Of a stretch of 64,000 nucleotides of DNA, positions 1 to 7,898 are shown in pieces. Each line of letters starts with the position of its first letter. Within the stretch, counting starts at the first letter, position 1. Source of the DNA: Kyrpidia tusciae DSM 2912 (GTDB taxonomy: Bacteria; Bacillota; Bacilli; Kyrpidiales; Kyrpidiaceae); assembly GCF_000092905.1 (NCBI RefSeq), contig NC_014098.1, positions 1,860,001 to 1,924,000 of the forward strand, in the 5' to 3' direction. Below the pieces are notes generated by a model. The model saw only the letters and a list, made by a program, of their open reading frames with translations, searched no databases and was not told the DNA's origin. The position numbers were made by a program, and so were the translations under genes.

Positions 1-346
1 CCCGGGCGGCCTGAAGCACGCGGTCGACGTCATCTTCGGTGATCTCGCGGTCCGGCGAGGAGACCGCCACCACTCCATGGCTGGATTGCAAGGCGATGTG
101 GCTGCCGGATACCCCGACGTAGGCCGCTTGGATATGCACGCCGACCATCCGTTCAGCATGTTCCACCGCTTCTCGAATCGCCTGGACCGTTGTGTCGATA
201 TCGACAATGGCTCCCTGGCGGATCCCGTCACCCGGTGCCGTCCCGACGCCGATCACGTTCAAGTTGCTGCCTGTTACTTCTCCGATGATGATCCGGATCT
301 TGGATGTCCCAACGTCCAGACTGACGATGATGTCGCCCTTGGTCAA
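1..346 (-). CDS. ftsA: Cell division protein FtsA, N-terminal part (cut by window edge)
   Basis: FtsA is the actin-like ATPase that anchors FtsZ to the membrane at the division septum. About 115 N-terminal residues are visible. They show the actin-fold phosphate-1 motif (SLDVGTSKIRIIIGE) followed by the strand-rich region typical of FtsA, with VHIQAAYVGVSGSH further on. The start is read as TTG at 344-346, with a GGGGGTG ribosome binding site 7 bases upstream; no ATG fits. It follows sbp in the dcw cluster, as in B. subtilis, where ftsZ comes next. The remainder lies outside the window. Confidence 0.9.
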   Translation of the reverse strand, partial: MTKGDIIVSLDVGTSKIRIIIGEVTGSNLNVIGVGTAPGDGIRQGAIVDIDTTVQAIREAVEHAERMVGVHIQAAYVGVSGSHIALQSSHGVVAVSSPDREITEDDVDRVLQAAR

Positions 347-438
347 ACAATGGCACCCCCAAACCCACTCCCTTAGATGCTCTCCTAGAAAATTCGACGC
401 AACGCAGGGAATCCCTTTTTTTTTCGAAGGCATCTTTA

Positions 439-472
439 CAAAAAAGAAGCGCCGGATGTCCCGGCATCCGGC
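439..472 (-). terminator. Intrinsic terminator after sbp
   Basis: On the minus strand an 8-bp perfect stem (451-458 with 465-472, GCCGGATG/CATCCGGC) with a 6-base loop is followed by a T-rich stretch. It lies just beyond the sbp stop and ahead of ftsA, so it should end or attenuate transcription before ftsA. Confidence 0.8.
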
Positions 473-482
473 TGAAAATCGA

Positions 483-836
483 TTACGAAGAAGAAGATGG
501 CCACCTGCGGTCCATCAAGATGCGCCGAATCGTCGCGATATTTTGGAACAATCGCACTCCAAAGGCAAAGACCGCTGCCAGGTACAGATCGACCCCCAAT
601 TGCACGCCGATAAAGGCGAGAAAAGCCGCAAGCAACGTATTAAAAAAGAACCCGCTGATAAAGACGCGACTGTCGAAGTTTCCTTCTAGCCCTGCCCGGA
701 TCCCCCCGAACACCGTATCTAGCGCCGCCAAAACGGCAATAGAGAGATAACTGGAGAATTGAGGGGGGATGGTCACATTAAACGCCAAGCCGAGCAACAC
801 CCCGAGGATCAACCCCACAATGGACAACCAGATCAT
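483..836 (-). CDS. sbp: Small basic protein Sbp (DUF1290)
   Basis: A 117-residue membrane protein with three to four hydrophobic segments (about 1-20, 30-45, 60-80 and 82-98). It contains the DUF1290 signature region LDTVFGGIRAGLEGNF near residues 39-54. It matches Sbp of the B. subtilis dcw cluster, a conserved protein of unknown function next to ftsA. Its start overlaps the end of ylxX by 4 bases, indicating translational coupling. It is the last gene before a terminator and ftsA. Function is inferred only from position. Confidence 0.85.
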   Translation of the reverse strand: MIWLSIVGLILGVLLGLAFNVTIPPQFSSYLSIAVLAALDTVFGGIRAGLEGNFDSRVFISGFFFNTLLAAFLAFIGVQLGVDLYLAAVFAFGVRLFQNIATIRRILMDRRWPSSSS

Positions 837-1582
837 GATCCCCCGGTCACCTCTTTCTTTGCAAAACGGAATTCCACTGGATCATGGTAGGCGGGCAGAT
901 GGACCACCTCACCGCCTTTGCGCACCTCAATGGTCACTTCTTTTCCAATCTGACGGTAGTCCTGAACAATCGGATTGATGGTGAGGGCCGCTTGCATCCG
1001 GTCGGGATCTCCCACCGCCGCAATCACGTAAGGCATGGAGATGGGGTGGGTGTCCACCTGCATCACCCCATTCACCTCGCGAATAAAGGACGTGGTGATC
1101 AAACGCTGGCCATTTAAGGCGATCCCCTCAGCCCCGTTACCGTACAGAAGATTGACGATCATCTGTAACATCCAATCGTACACGTGCGTGTCCTGCCCAG
1201 TAATCGCGGGCCCTGGAAGATCCCGGATGGTGACGATCACCCCCGGGCCGCTGGCGGGTTCAAGACCCGCTTGGCGCCTGGCATCCTGAACCTCTTGCAC
1301 CAAGGCTTCCGCCATTCCGGCGCGATTTCCTCCTGTGGCTTGGTATTTTTCCAGTTGATGCTGTAGATCGTCCAAGGTTTTGAGCAGCCCTTCCTGTTTC
1401 GCCTGCTGCTGGGCCAATTCGCTTCGCAGTTCCACGATGTCGCTGCGCGCCGTCGCCGGCTGCCGAACCGTGGAGATCTGCACCGCAGCCATAAATCCGA
1501 CGATCAGAGAGGCCGCAAACAAGATGATGTACAGCGTCCGTTTCGAACGACCCGTTACTTGGGGTCCCTGTGTATCCGCCAC
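833..1582 (-). CDS. ylxX: DUF881 membrane-anchored protein (YlxX-like)
   Basis: A 249-residue DUF881 protein. One N-terminal membrane helix (about 17-36) is followed by a coiled coil (about 48-80) and an extracellular alpha/beta domain containing GPGVIVTIRD and NGAEGIALNGQR, which are typical of the family. I take the GTG at 1582 as start because an AAGGGG site lies 8 bases upstream and no upstream start is in frame. It is the second of two tandem DUF881 genes, matching ylxW-ylxX of B. subtilis. The role is unknown; the anchor and position suggest a part in division or envelope assembly. Confidence 0.8.
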   Translation of the reverse strand: MADTQGPQVTGRSKRTLYIILFAASLIVGFMAAVQISTVRQPATARSDIVELRSELAQQQAKQEGLLKTLDDLQHQLEKYQATGGNRAGMAEALVQEVQDARRQAGLEPASGPGVIVTIRDLPGPAITGQDTHVYDWMLQMIVNLLYGNGAEGIALNGQRLITTSFIREVNGVMQVDTHPISMPYVIAAVGDPDRMQAALTINPIVQDYRQIGKEVTIEVRKGGEVVHLPAYHDPVEFRFAKKEVTGGS

Positions 1583-1679
1583 CCTTTTCGCCCCTTTGTC
1601 ATCGATGCGATCGGCTCCCCGTGCGCCCCGCTTTGCGCCTCCGATAAAACCGCACCTGCACTTCCCAACGGCCGCGCCA

Positions 1680-2384
1680 TCACCCCGTCAACCCCGTGGC
1701 CGATTTTAGGTGCAACTCCGCCTGGACCACCGGACCTGTCACCGTCACCGTCCGACTTCGCAGTAAATCCAGGATTCCTCCCGGCCGATTCAGTTGGCTG
1801 GTCATTTTTTGCGGATCTCCGATGGCCTCAATTGTGAAAGGAGGAACGAGTCGCGCCAACCCCACCCGGATCGTCGGCCCGATACAGACCACCCCGGTAT
1901 TCACCGCCATCCGCTCCCCGTTGATCGACACCGCCTCGGCCCCGCCCGCGTACAATTCGTTCACCACCCGCCTAAGATCAAAATCATGCACAATCGCGTA
2001 GCGCGGATCAACCCCCACCGGAATCGGGCCATGGTGGTCGTCGATGATCACTTTCACCCCTGGGCCGTGTACCGGCACAGTACCCGCCAGGATCTGATAA
2101 TCCTCTAACTTCTGGCGATCCGGGGCCATCGTTCCGATCTCGGCATCCACCTGCTTCTCGTATCGGTCCACTTGGGCCTGAAGGTCGGAGATCTTCGCCT
2201 CAAGCGCCTCGTTGGTGTGTTTCGCCGAAGCGAGGGAATCCAGGAGTTTTGAGTTTTCATCGACGCGCAGCGGGGGCGGGGGCCATCGGACCGCATGGGT
2301 GCTTCGCAACTGTACCGTGAGCATGAATCCCAATAACACGCCGATGAGTGTTAACAAAAAGGCCGTCTCTATCCGCTTGATCAT
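1680..2384 (-). CDS. ylxW: DUF881 membrane-anchored protein (YlxW-like)
   Basis: The first of two tandem DUF881 paralogues, 234 residues. It has an N-terminal membrane helix, a coiled coil (about residues 45-80), and a C-terminal domain with GPGVKVIIDD and AGGAEAVSINGER. The ATG at 2384 is chosen because it overlaps the divIB stop as ATGA and has a strong AAAGGGGGG site; a longer reading frame upstream lies inside divIB. It shares architecture with its neighbour YlxX, so the pair probably arose by duplication. No enzymatic motif is visible. Confidence 0.8.
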   Translation of the reverse strand: MIKRIETAFLLTLIGVLLGFMLTVQLRSTHAVRWPPPPLRVDENSKLLDSLASAKHTNEALEAKISDLQAQVDRYEKQVDAEIGTMAPDRQKLEDYQILAGTVPVHGPGVKVIIDDHHGPIPVGVDPRYAIVHDFDLRRVVNELYAGGAEAVSINGERMAVNTGVVCIGPTIRVGLARLVPPFTIEAIGDPQKMTSQLNRPGGILDLLRSRTVTVTGPVVQAELHLKSATGLTG

Positions 2385-3139
2385 GATCGCCCCCCCTTTC
2401 CGCCGGGAAAGGGACTGTAGCGGAACGGATCCGTCAGCCAAATCTCACCGGGCCCCCGGTCTTTGACCTGATCCCGAATCTGGGGGAACCATTGCATGCG
2501 CTGGGCGAATTCCTGCGCCGGCACATGCAGCTCATAATGATCCACCGTGTACACCGTCCACATCGTGGAATCGCCGACGTGCACTTCCGCTAACTGGGCC
2601 CGGAGTTCCGGCGGCAGTAAAGCGAGTTGGCGGCAGGACGCAACCACCGGCGCCACGGGTTTGCCGAGGGTAACTTGGGGCGGGGCTCCCACGGTGATCA
2701 AAGGCATGCCGATGGTCTCTCCGGGCCTCACCACATCCAGCGCCGTCCCGTCCTCCAGAAGCCGGTACCAAGCGCCCCCCGAAGGAAACACCGCCACTAC
2801 TCCTTTTTCCCTCACCGAAATATCCAAGGAGCCTGTCCAGTTGAAGTGCACGCGGACATCCGCCGCCAGTGGAAAAGCCCGTTGGATTCGGGCGGCCACT
2901 TCGGCGGGTTTTACCTCAAACCACCAAGTGCCGAGGGGAACCCCTGCCGCCTGTTCCACCTCGGCTGGTGTTAAACTATGCGTTCCTTCCACGTGAATAT
3001 GCCTCACTCGGGAGAGGGGAGAACCAAAAAACAGGGCTACGGCGGAACCGAGGAGAAACGCAAACAACAAAATCCGCGCCCGCAGCCGCCGTCCGCCCTC
3101 GGCCTTTCCTTTCGCCCCCGGGGTGCCACCAGTGTTCAA
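2381..3139 (-). CDS. divIB: Cell division protein DivIB/FtsQ
   Basis: A bitopic division protein that in other bacteria links FtsL and DivIC to the septal machinery. The 252 residues comprise a basic cytoplasmic tail, one membrane helix (about 22-40), a POTRA domain beginning RVRHIHVEGTHSLTPAEV (about 44-115), and an FtsQ beta domain. Length agrees with the Bacillus protein. The start is TTG at 3137-3139, only about 25 bases after a strong terminator-like hairpin (3164-3204). Expression probably depends on read-through from murA or on a promoter I cannot see. The stop overlaps the ylxW start. Confidence 0.88.
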   Translation of the reverse strand: MNTGGTPGAKGKAEGGRRLRARILLFAFLLGSAVALFFGSPLSRVRHIHVEGTHSLTPAEVEQAAGVPLGTWWFEVKPAEVAARIQRAFPLAADVRVHFNWTGSLDISVREKGVVAVFPSGGAWYRLLEDGTALDVVRPGETIGMPLITVGAPPQVTLGKPVAPVVASCRQLALLPPELRAQLAEVHVGDSTMWTVYTVDHYELHVPAQEFAQRMQWFPQIRDQVKDRGPGEIWLTDPFRYSPFPGGKGGRS

Positions 3140-3163
3140 AATTGCCGAACCCCCGTCATATTG

Positions 3164-3204
3164 AAAAAAAGAGCGGCATATCTATGTGCCGTAGTACGCC
3201 GCTC
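3164..3204 (-). terminator. Terminator or attenuator between murA and divIB
   Basis: On the minus strand GAGCGGC (3198-3204) pairs with GCCGCTC (3171-3177), followed by seven T (3164-3170). The loop contains a second, competing stem (CGGCACATA...TATGCCG type). It sits immediately before the divIB start with no room for an ordinary promoter behind it, which suggests attenuation and not complete termination. Confidence 0.75.
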
Positions 3205-3216
3205 CTCCGGTATGGT

Positions 3217-4485
3217 CTATGATTGGGACAAGCGCCGCACCCGGGCTCCAAGCCCCCGCAGCATCTCGTCGAATTGCTGATATCCGCGGTCAATATGGTG
3301 AGCCTGCTCCACCACCGTTGTGCCTTCTGCCACAAGACCCGCCAATACCAAAGCTGCACCTGCCCGCAAATCGCTCGCCTGCACCACCGCCCCGGTCAGG
3401 CGCGGCACCCCTTGCACAAAGGCGGTGCGCAGATCCACTCGAATATTGGCCCCCATGCGGCACAGTTCACTGACGTGTTTGAACCGCTCTTCAAAAACCG
3501 TCTCCGCCACAATGGACATCCCTGGAGCCACGCTCAACAAGGCCATGAAAGGAGCTTGAAGATCCGTGGGAAACCCCGGATAGGGCGCGGTGCGCACCTG
3601 CTCCACCGCCCGCAGCTTCCCGTGCGAACGCACCCTCATTATATCACGGCCGGTTTCGATTTCAACACCGGCCTCGCGCAATTTCGTCAATACAGCCCCC
3701 AAATGATTCGGACGGACGTTCTCCAGCGTCACATCGCCACCGGTCATGCTGACGGCAATGGCCAGCGTCCCCGCCACAATGCGATCGGGTATGATCGCAT
3801 GCTGCCCTCCAATAAGCCCTTGAACCCCGGAAATAACCAGAGTATCTTCCCCCGCCCCCTCAACCCGCGCTCCAAGTCGGTTGAGAAAATTGGCCAGATC
3901 GACGATTTCCGGTTCCCGGGCCGCATTGCCGATCACCGTGGTCCCCTCGGCGAGGACCGCGGCCATCATCAGGTTTTCCGTCGCCCCGACACTCGGGGTA
4001 TCCAAATAAATCGCTGCGCCATGTAACCGGCGGGTCCGGCAATCGATGTAGCCATGCATTTCGTCGATGGACGCCCCCAACGCCGCAAGTCCCTTCAAAT
4101 GAAGATCAATCGGACGCGAACCGATTGTACACCCGCCGGGGCGGGAGACCCGGGCGTGGCAATATCGAGCAAGGAGAGGACCCATGAGGAAGATGGACGA
4201 ACGCATTTGCCGCATCAATTCCTCCGGCACTTCCGTTCGGGAGATCCGCCGGGCGTCCACCCGGACGACGGGAGGCGAATAATCCACCGATGCCCCGAGG
4301 GCCCGCAGAATGTCGACCATGACGCGAATGTCCTGAAGATCCGGCACGTCTTCGACAACACAGACCCCTTCGGCCAGCAGAGTGGCTGCGAGAATCGGCA
4401 ACGCCGCATTTTTGGCGCCGTGCACCCTCACCGCACCCTCCAGCGGCGTGCCCCCTTCAACGGCGATTCGATCCAAGGCCTTCAC
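3217..4485 (-). CDS. murA: UDP-N-acetylglucosamine 1-carboxyvinyltransferase MurA
   Basis: This catalyses the first committed step of peptidoglycan synthesis, transferring enolpyruvate from PEP to UDP-GlcNAc in the cytoplasm. The 422 residues are full length for the EPT fold. The start carries the conserved VHGAKNAALPILAATLL, and the catalytic cysteine is present at residue 119 in RPGGCTIGSRP; that Cys is the fosfomycin target. The start is GTG at 4485, overlapping the murB stop as GTGA, so the two genes are coupled. In B. subtilis murA genes lie outside the dcw cluster; here murA sits between murB and divIB. Confidence 0.95.
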   Translation of the reverse strand: MKALDRIAVEGGTPLEGAVRVHGAKNAALPILAATLLAEGVCVVEDVPDLQDIRVMVDILRALGASVDYSPPVVRVDARRISRTEVPEELMRQMRSSIFLMGPLLARYCHARVSRPGGCTIGSRPIDLHLKGLAALGASIDEMHGYIDCRTRRLHGAAIYLDTPSVGATENLMMAAVLAEGTTVIGNAAREPEIVDLANFLNRLGARVEGAGEDTLVISGVQGLIGGQHAIIPDRIVAGTLAIAVSMTGGDVTLENVRPNHLGAVLTKLREAGVEIETGRDIMRVRSHGKLRAVEQVRTAPYPGFPTDLQAPFMALLSVAPGMSIVAETVFEERFKHVSELCRMGANIRVDLRTAFVQGVPRLTGAVVQASDLRAGAALVLAGLVAEGTTVVEQAHHIDRGYQQFDEMLRGLGARVRRLSQS

Positions 4486-5405
4486 CCCCCGGTTTCAACA
4501 TCCTCCCCGACAATTCGCACCTCGGGCGTCAGCCGGACGGCGAACTTTCGATAAACCTCCTCTTGGGCCAAATGGATCAACGCCAACACATCTCCGGCCG
4601 TGGCCCCGCCCAGATTCACGATGAAATTGGCGTGGACCGGAGAGATTTGGGCCCCTCCCACGCGTCTCCCCTTTAATCCCGCTTCTTCGATCAACCGGGC
4701 GGCATAATGGTTCACCGGATTGCGAAAGACACTGCCTGCGCTCGCCTGGGCCAGGGGTTGGGTCTGCCGCCGACGCTCGGTCCAGGCTTTTACGCGACTC
4801 ACCATCGCCGCCGTATCTCCAGGCGCCAAGCCGAACGCCGCCCGGACCACCAGGGCGCCCCACTCGGCCACCCGGCTCGTGCGGTATCCGAAGCCCAGCT
4901 CTTCATTGGACTTTCGGATAAGGGAGCCATCTGGAAACACGAGGTCAGCCCACTCCAGGACGTCCCTGATCTCACCTCCGTGGGCGCCGGCATTCATGCG
5001 AACGGCACCGCCCACACTCCCTGGAATACCCGTGGCAAACTCTAACCCGGAGAGACCCCAGCGGATGGCGTGGTTCGCGGCAGAGACGATGAGCCGGCCG
5101 GACTGGGCCACCACCGTCGTCTCTTTCCGCTCCATGGCCGACCAGTTATCGGCCAATTTCACGACCACGCCCCGGATTCCGCCGTCCCGGACCAGGAGGT
5201 TGGAACCTTTCCCGATCACCAGCCACGGCCAGCCCCGCTCACCGACCAACGCCATTAGACGGCGGATCTGATCCTGCTCCTCCGGCAATACCAGGACGTC
5301 GGCGGGCCCTCCAATGCGCCAGGTGGTATGGCGAGCCATCGGTTCATCTCGAAGCACCCGACCGACATCGACACGGCTTAGAATCGACCACATTTCTTCT
5401 TTCAC
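4482..5405 (-). CDS. murB: UDP-N-acetylenolpyruvoylglucosamine reductase MurB
   Basis: A flavoprotein that reduces the MurA product with NADPH to UDP-N-acetylmuramic acid. It has the FAD-binding PCMH fold (HTTWRIGGPADVLV, then IGKGSNLLVRDGGIRGVVVKL), GIPGSVGGAVRMNAGAHGGE, and the catalytic-domain stretch ASAGSVFRNP with its serine proton donor. The C-terminal PVHANFIVN is also typical. I use GTG at 5405, which has a perfect AGGAGG 7 bases upstream, and not a longer frame to 5453; this gives 307 residues, normal for MurB. It is coupled to murA by a GTGA overlap. Confidence 0.93.
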   Translation of the reverse strand: MKEEMWSILSRVDVGRVLRDEPMARHTTWRIGGPADVLVLPEEQDQIRRLMALVGERGWPWLVIGKGSNLLVRDGGIRGVVVKLADNWSAMERKETTVVAQSGRLIVSAANHAIRWGLSGLEFATGIPGSVGGAVRMNAGAHGGEIRDVLEWADLVFPDGSLIRKSNEELGFGYRTSRVAEWGALVVRAAFGLAPGDTAAMVSRVKAWTERRRQTQPLAQASAGSVFRNPVNHYAARLIEEAGLKGRRVGGAQISPVHANFIVNLGGATAGDVLALIHLAQEEVYRKFAVRLTPEVRIVGEDVETGG

Positions 5406-5464
5406 CGGTGAACCTCCTCGCCGGTTGGCCAAGGCGGGACCTTTGCCAACCATCGCATCCCTAT

Positions 5465-5494
5465 ACTATGGATCGGTGCCCCCCGGTGTGACAA
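5465..5494 (-). promoter_or_regulatory. Possible sigma-A promoter for murB-murA
   Basis: On the minus strand TTGTCA (5489-5494) is separated by 18 bases from CATAGT (5465-5470). It lies downstream of the murG terminator and upstream of the murB ribosome binding site, so it could give murB-murA a separate transcript. The -10 match is only moderate. Confidence 0.4.
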
Positions 5495-5530
5495 ACGCCC
5501 ACCGTGGAAGGCCTGGCGGCATCTGGACAC

Positions 5531-5558
5531 GAAAAACCCCCGGGACCGTTCCCCGGGG
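5531..5558 (-). terminator. Intrinsic terminator after murG
   Basis: On the minus strand a GC-only stem (about 5552-5558 with 5538-5544, CCCCGGG/CCCGGGG) with a short loop is followed by GTTTTTC. It begins about a dozen bases after the murG stop. Confidence 0.8.
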
Positions 5559-5570
5559 CCTCTCGGGCTG

Positions 5571-6692
5571 TCACTGCCGCCCCTTGGCAGACGCCAATGA
5601 TACCACTAACAGTGAAAGGGTTCGAGCCGCATCCACCAGTCCCAATTCCCGGGATCGGCGGCTCATCTCCTTCGCCTCATCGCGCCCAAGAATATGTATG
5701 ATTCGTCGAAAGAGTTCATCGGGCGTCAACTGGTCTTCCGGAAGCACCACCGCCGCTGCCCTCTCGGCCAGCCACCGGGCATTTCGCTCCTGATGGCGAC
5801 CGGCGACATAGGGGGATGGAATGAGAATAGCCGGTGTGCCCGCCGCCGTCAACTCCGCCACCGTCGACGCCCCGGCCCGGCACACGACACAGTCCACCGC
5901 GTGCAACAGGGCCGGCATGTCGTGGCAAAAAGGTACGACTGTGACACCGTCGACCCTTTCCTTCCCGAACCGGCGTTCCACGTCTCTTTCGATCTCCTCA
6001 AAATGGGCGCGCCCCGTGACCCATACCAATTGAAACGGCGCCCCTTTGAGCTTCGGCAAGAGCCCCTGGGCCGCCCGGTTAATGGGCGGTGCCCCCCGGC
6101 TCCCAGAGACGATCACCACCGCCGGGCGATCGGTCTTCAACCCGTACTCCCGGCGAATCGCTTCCACCCGGTCCTCTTGCACCTCCACCAATTCGCTCGC
6201 CCGGGGGTTGCCGGTGATCACCACCCGCTTGGCTTTTGGAAACGCGGAGGTGTCGGGAAAAGACACCGCCACGGCATCCACCACCCGGGACAAAAGGCGG
6301 TTGGTTAAACCCGGTACCACATTCTGCTCGTGAATCAGCGTGGGAATGCCCATGCGGTGGGCCATGAAGACCACCGGGCCGCTCACGTACCCCCCGGTGC
6401 CCACCACCACATTCGGACGAAACCTTCGCAACACGCCCTTGGCTTGGCCCAGACTGCGCCAAGCCCGCCACAGGGCCCTCACCTGTTCCAGGCCCGGCCG
6501 CCTGGGTAATCCCCGGACGTCAATGGCGGTAAACGGAATTCCTTCCCGAGGCACCAACTCCTTCTCCATGCCCCCGGGCGTGCCGACGTACAGCAATTCC
6601 AGGTCCTCCACCCTCCGCCTCAAGTCCCTCGCCAAGGCCAGGGCCGGATAAATGTGTCCCCCGGTGCCGCCCCCGGTTAAAAGCACCCTCAT
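5571..6692 (-). CDS. murG: Lipid II synthase MurG (UDP-GlcNAc transferase)
   Basis: A peripheral membrane GT-B glycosyltransferase that adds GlcNAc to lipid I to make lipid II. The N-terminal glycine loop LLTGGGTGGHIYPALALA is intact, as is the second loop VVVGTGGYVSGP. The C-terminal nucleotide-sugar site includes CRAGASTVAELTAAGTPAILIP. At 373 residues it is full length. It is the last gene of the mraZ-to-murG transcription unit, and a terminator follows at once. The start is ATG at 6692. Confidence 0.95.
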   Translation of the reverse strand: MRVLLTGGGTGGHIYPALALARDLRRRVEDLELLYVGTPGGMEKELVPREGIPFTAIDVRGLPRRPGLEQVRALWRAWRSLGQAKGVLRRFRPNVVVGTGGYVSGPVVFMAHRMGIPTLIHEQNVVPGLTNRLLSRVVDAVAVSFPDTSAFPKAKRVVITGNPRASELVEVQEDRVEAIRREYGLKTDRPAVVIVSGSRGAPPINRAAQGLLPKLKGAPFQLVWVTGRAHFEEIERDVERRFGKERVDGVTVVPFCHDMPALLHAVDCVVCRAGASTVAELTAAGTPAILIPSPYVAGRHQERNARWLAERAAAVVLPEDQLTPDELFRRIIHILGRDEAKEMSRRSRELGLVDAARTLSLLVVSLASAKGRQ

Positions 6693-6762
6693 CGCCCCAT
6701 CCCTCTCTTTTGACCCACCGCCCGGAAGCCCCCGCCCGCTCTGGCCCCGGGCTTGGAACAGC

Positions 6763-7863
6763 TCAGCTTCTCACCGCATGCCTGGAGATATTTAACAGAA
6801 TCCCGATTCCTGTCAACATGAGCACCAAGGAGGACCCTCCATAACTGATCAGGGGCAAGGTGATGCCGGTTACCGGCATGGAGCCCGTAACCACACCGAC
6901 ATTGATCAACACCTGAACCCCGATCATCGCCACGATCCCGGTGGCCAATAGGCTGCCAAACCCATCCGGTGCCCGCATGGCCACGTAGATCCCCCGCCAG
7001 ACCAGAGCCGCGAAAAGTAGAAGAACGGTGGCCGCCCCGATAAAACCCAGTTCCTCAGCCAGGATGGCAAAAATAAAATCGGTCTGCGGTTCGGGCAGGT
7101 AAAGGAACTTCTGCCGGCTCCTGCCGAGGCCCAGCCCAAACAACCCGCCGGGCCCCAAAGCATATAGGGACTGTATAATATGATAGCCCTCGGTCAAGGG
7201 ATATTTCCACGGATCGAGGAAGGCCACCACCCGTCCCAACCGGTAGGGCGCCACCGCCACCAGGGCCGCAAACACCGGCACCGCCGACATCCCGAGCGCC
7301 ACCAAGTGCCGGACCCGGGCCCCGGCCACGAAAATCAGCACCCCCATAGTCCCCACGAGAACCACCGTCTGGCCGAGGTCCGGTTCCAACATGATCAGTC
7401 CTACGGCCACCGCCACCAGGCCCAGCGCCGGCGCCAATCCCCTCCAAAAAGACTCGATCTTCGCCGCGGGCCTGGCCAACCAATCGGCAAAAAACAATAT
7501 AAACCCCAGTTTCGCAAATTCACTGGGCTGGATGCCGAGGGTGCCCACCCCGAGCCATGCCCTGGCTCCCCCCCGCACTGCACCGATGGGGGTGAGCACG
7601 ATGACCAGCATGAGGAGGCACAGCCACAGCACCGGTTTGGCCAGAGGCCTTAGCCTTCGATAGTCCAGGCGTACCATGATAAACATCATCACGACCCCGA
7701 GGGCGGCCCACATCAATTGGCGCTTCGCATAATAGAAAGGGTCACCGTACCGCTGATCGGCCAAGACGGCGCTGGCGCTGTACACCATTACCACGCCGAT
7801 GCCGAGCAAAAGAAGGGTGACCGTCAACAGCAGCAGATCCGGCGCGCGGTCCCGGTCGGGCAT
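6763..7863 (-). CDS. spoVE: SEDS-family lipid II polymerase SpoVE (FtsW/RodA family)
   Basis: A polytopic SEDS glycosyltransferase of 366 residues with about ten membrane helices. Family signatures include GVVMVYSASAVLA, LGIQPSEFAKLGF, LDPWKYPLTEGYHIIQSLYA and the C-terminal MPVTGITLPLISYGGSS. It has the shorter SpoVE-like length, and its position between murD and murG is that of spoVE in B. subtilis. There SpoVE works with SpoVD to make spore cortex peptidoglycan. Whether it also serves vegetative division cannot be read from the sequence. ATG start with a GGGGGTGG site. Confidence 0.9.
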   Translation of the reverse strand: MPDRDRAPDLLLLTVTLLLLGIGVVMVYSASAVLADQRYGDPFYYAKRQLMWAALGVVMMFIMVRLDYRRLRPLAKPVLWLCLLMLVIVLTPIGAVRGGARAWLGVGTLGIQPSEFAKLGFILFFADWLARPAAKIESFWRGLAPALGLVAVAVGLIMLEPDLGQTVVLVGTMGVLIFVAGARVRHLVALGMSAVPVFAALVAVAPYRLGRVVAFLDPWKYPLTEGYHIIQSLYALGPGGLFGLGLGRSRQKFLYLPEPQTDFIFAILAEELGFIGAATVLLLFAALVWRGIYVAMRAPDGFGSLLATGIVAMIGVQVLINVGVVTGSMPVTGITLPLISYGGSSLVLMLTGIGILLNISRHAVRS

Positions 7864-7898
7864 TGAACCACCCCCTGTATCCGGTCTCGTCCAGTCTG

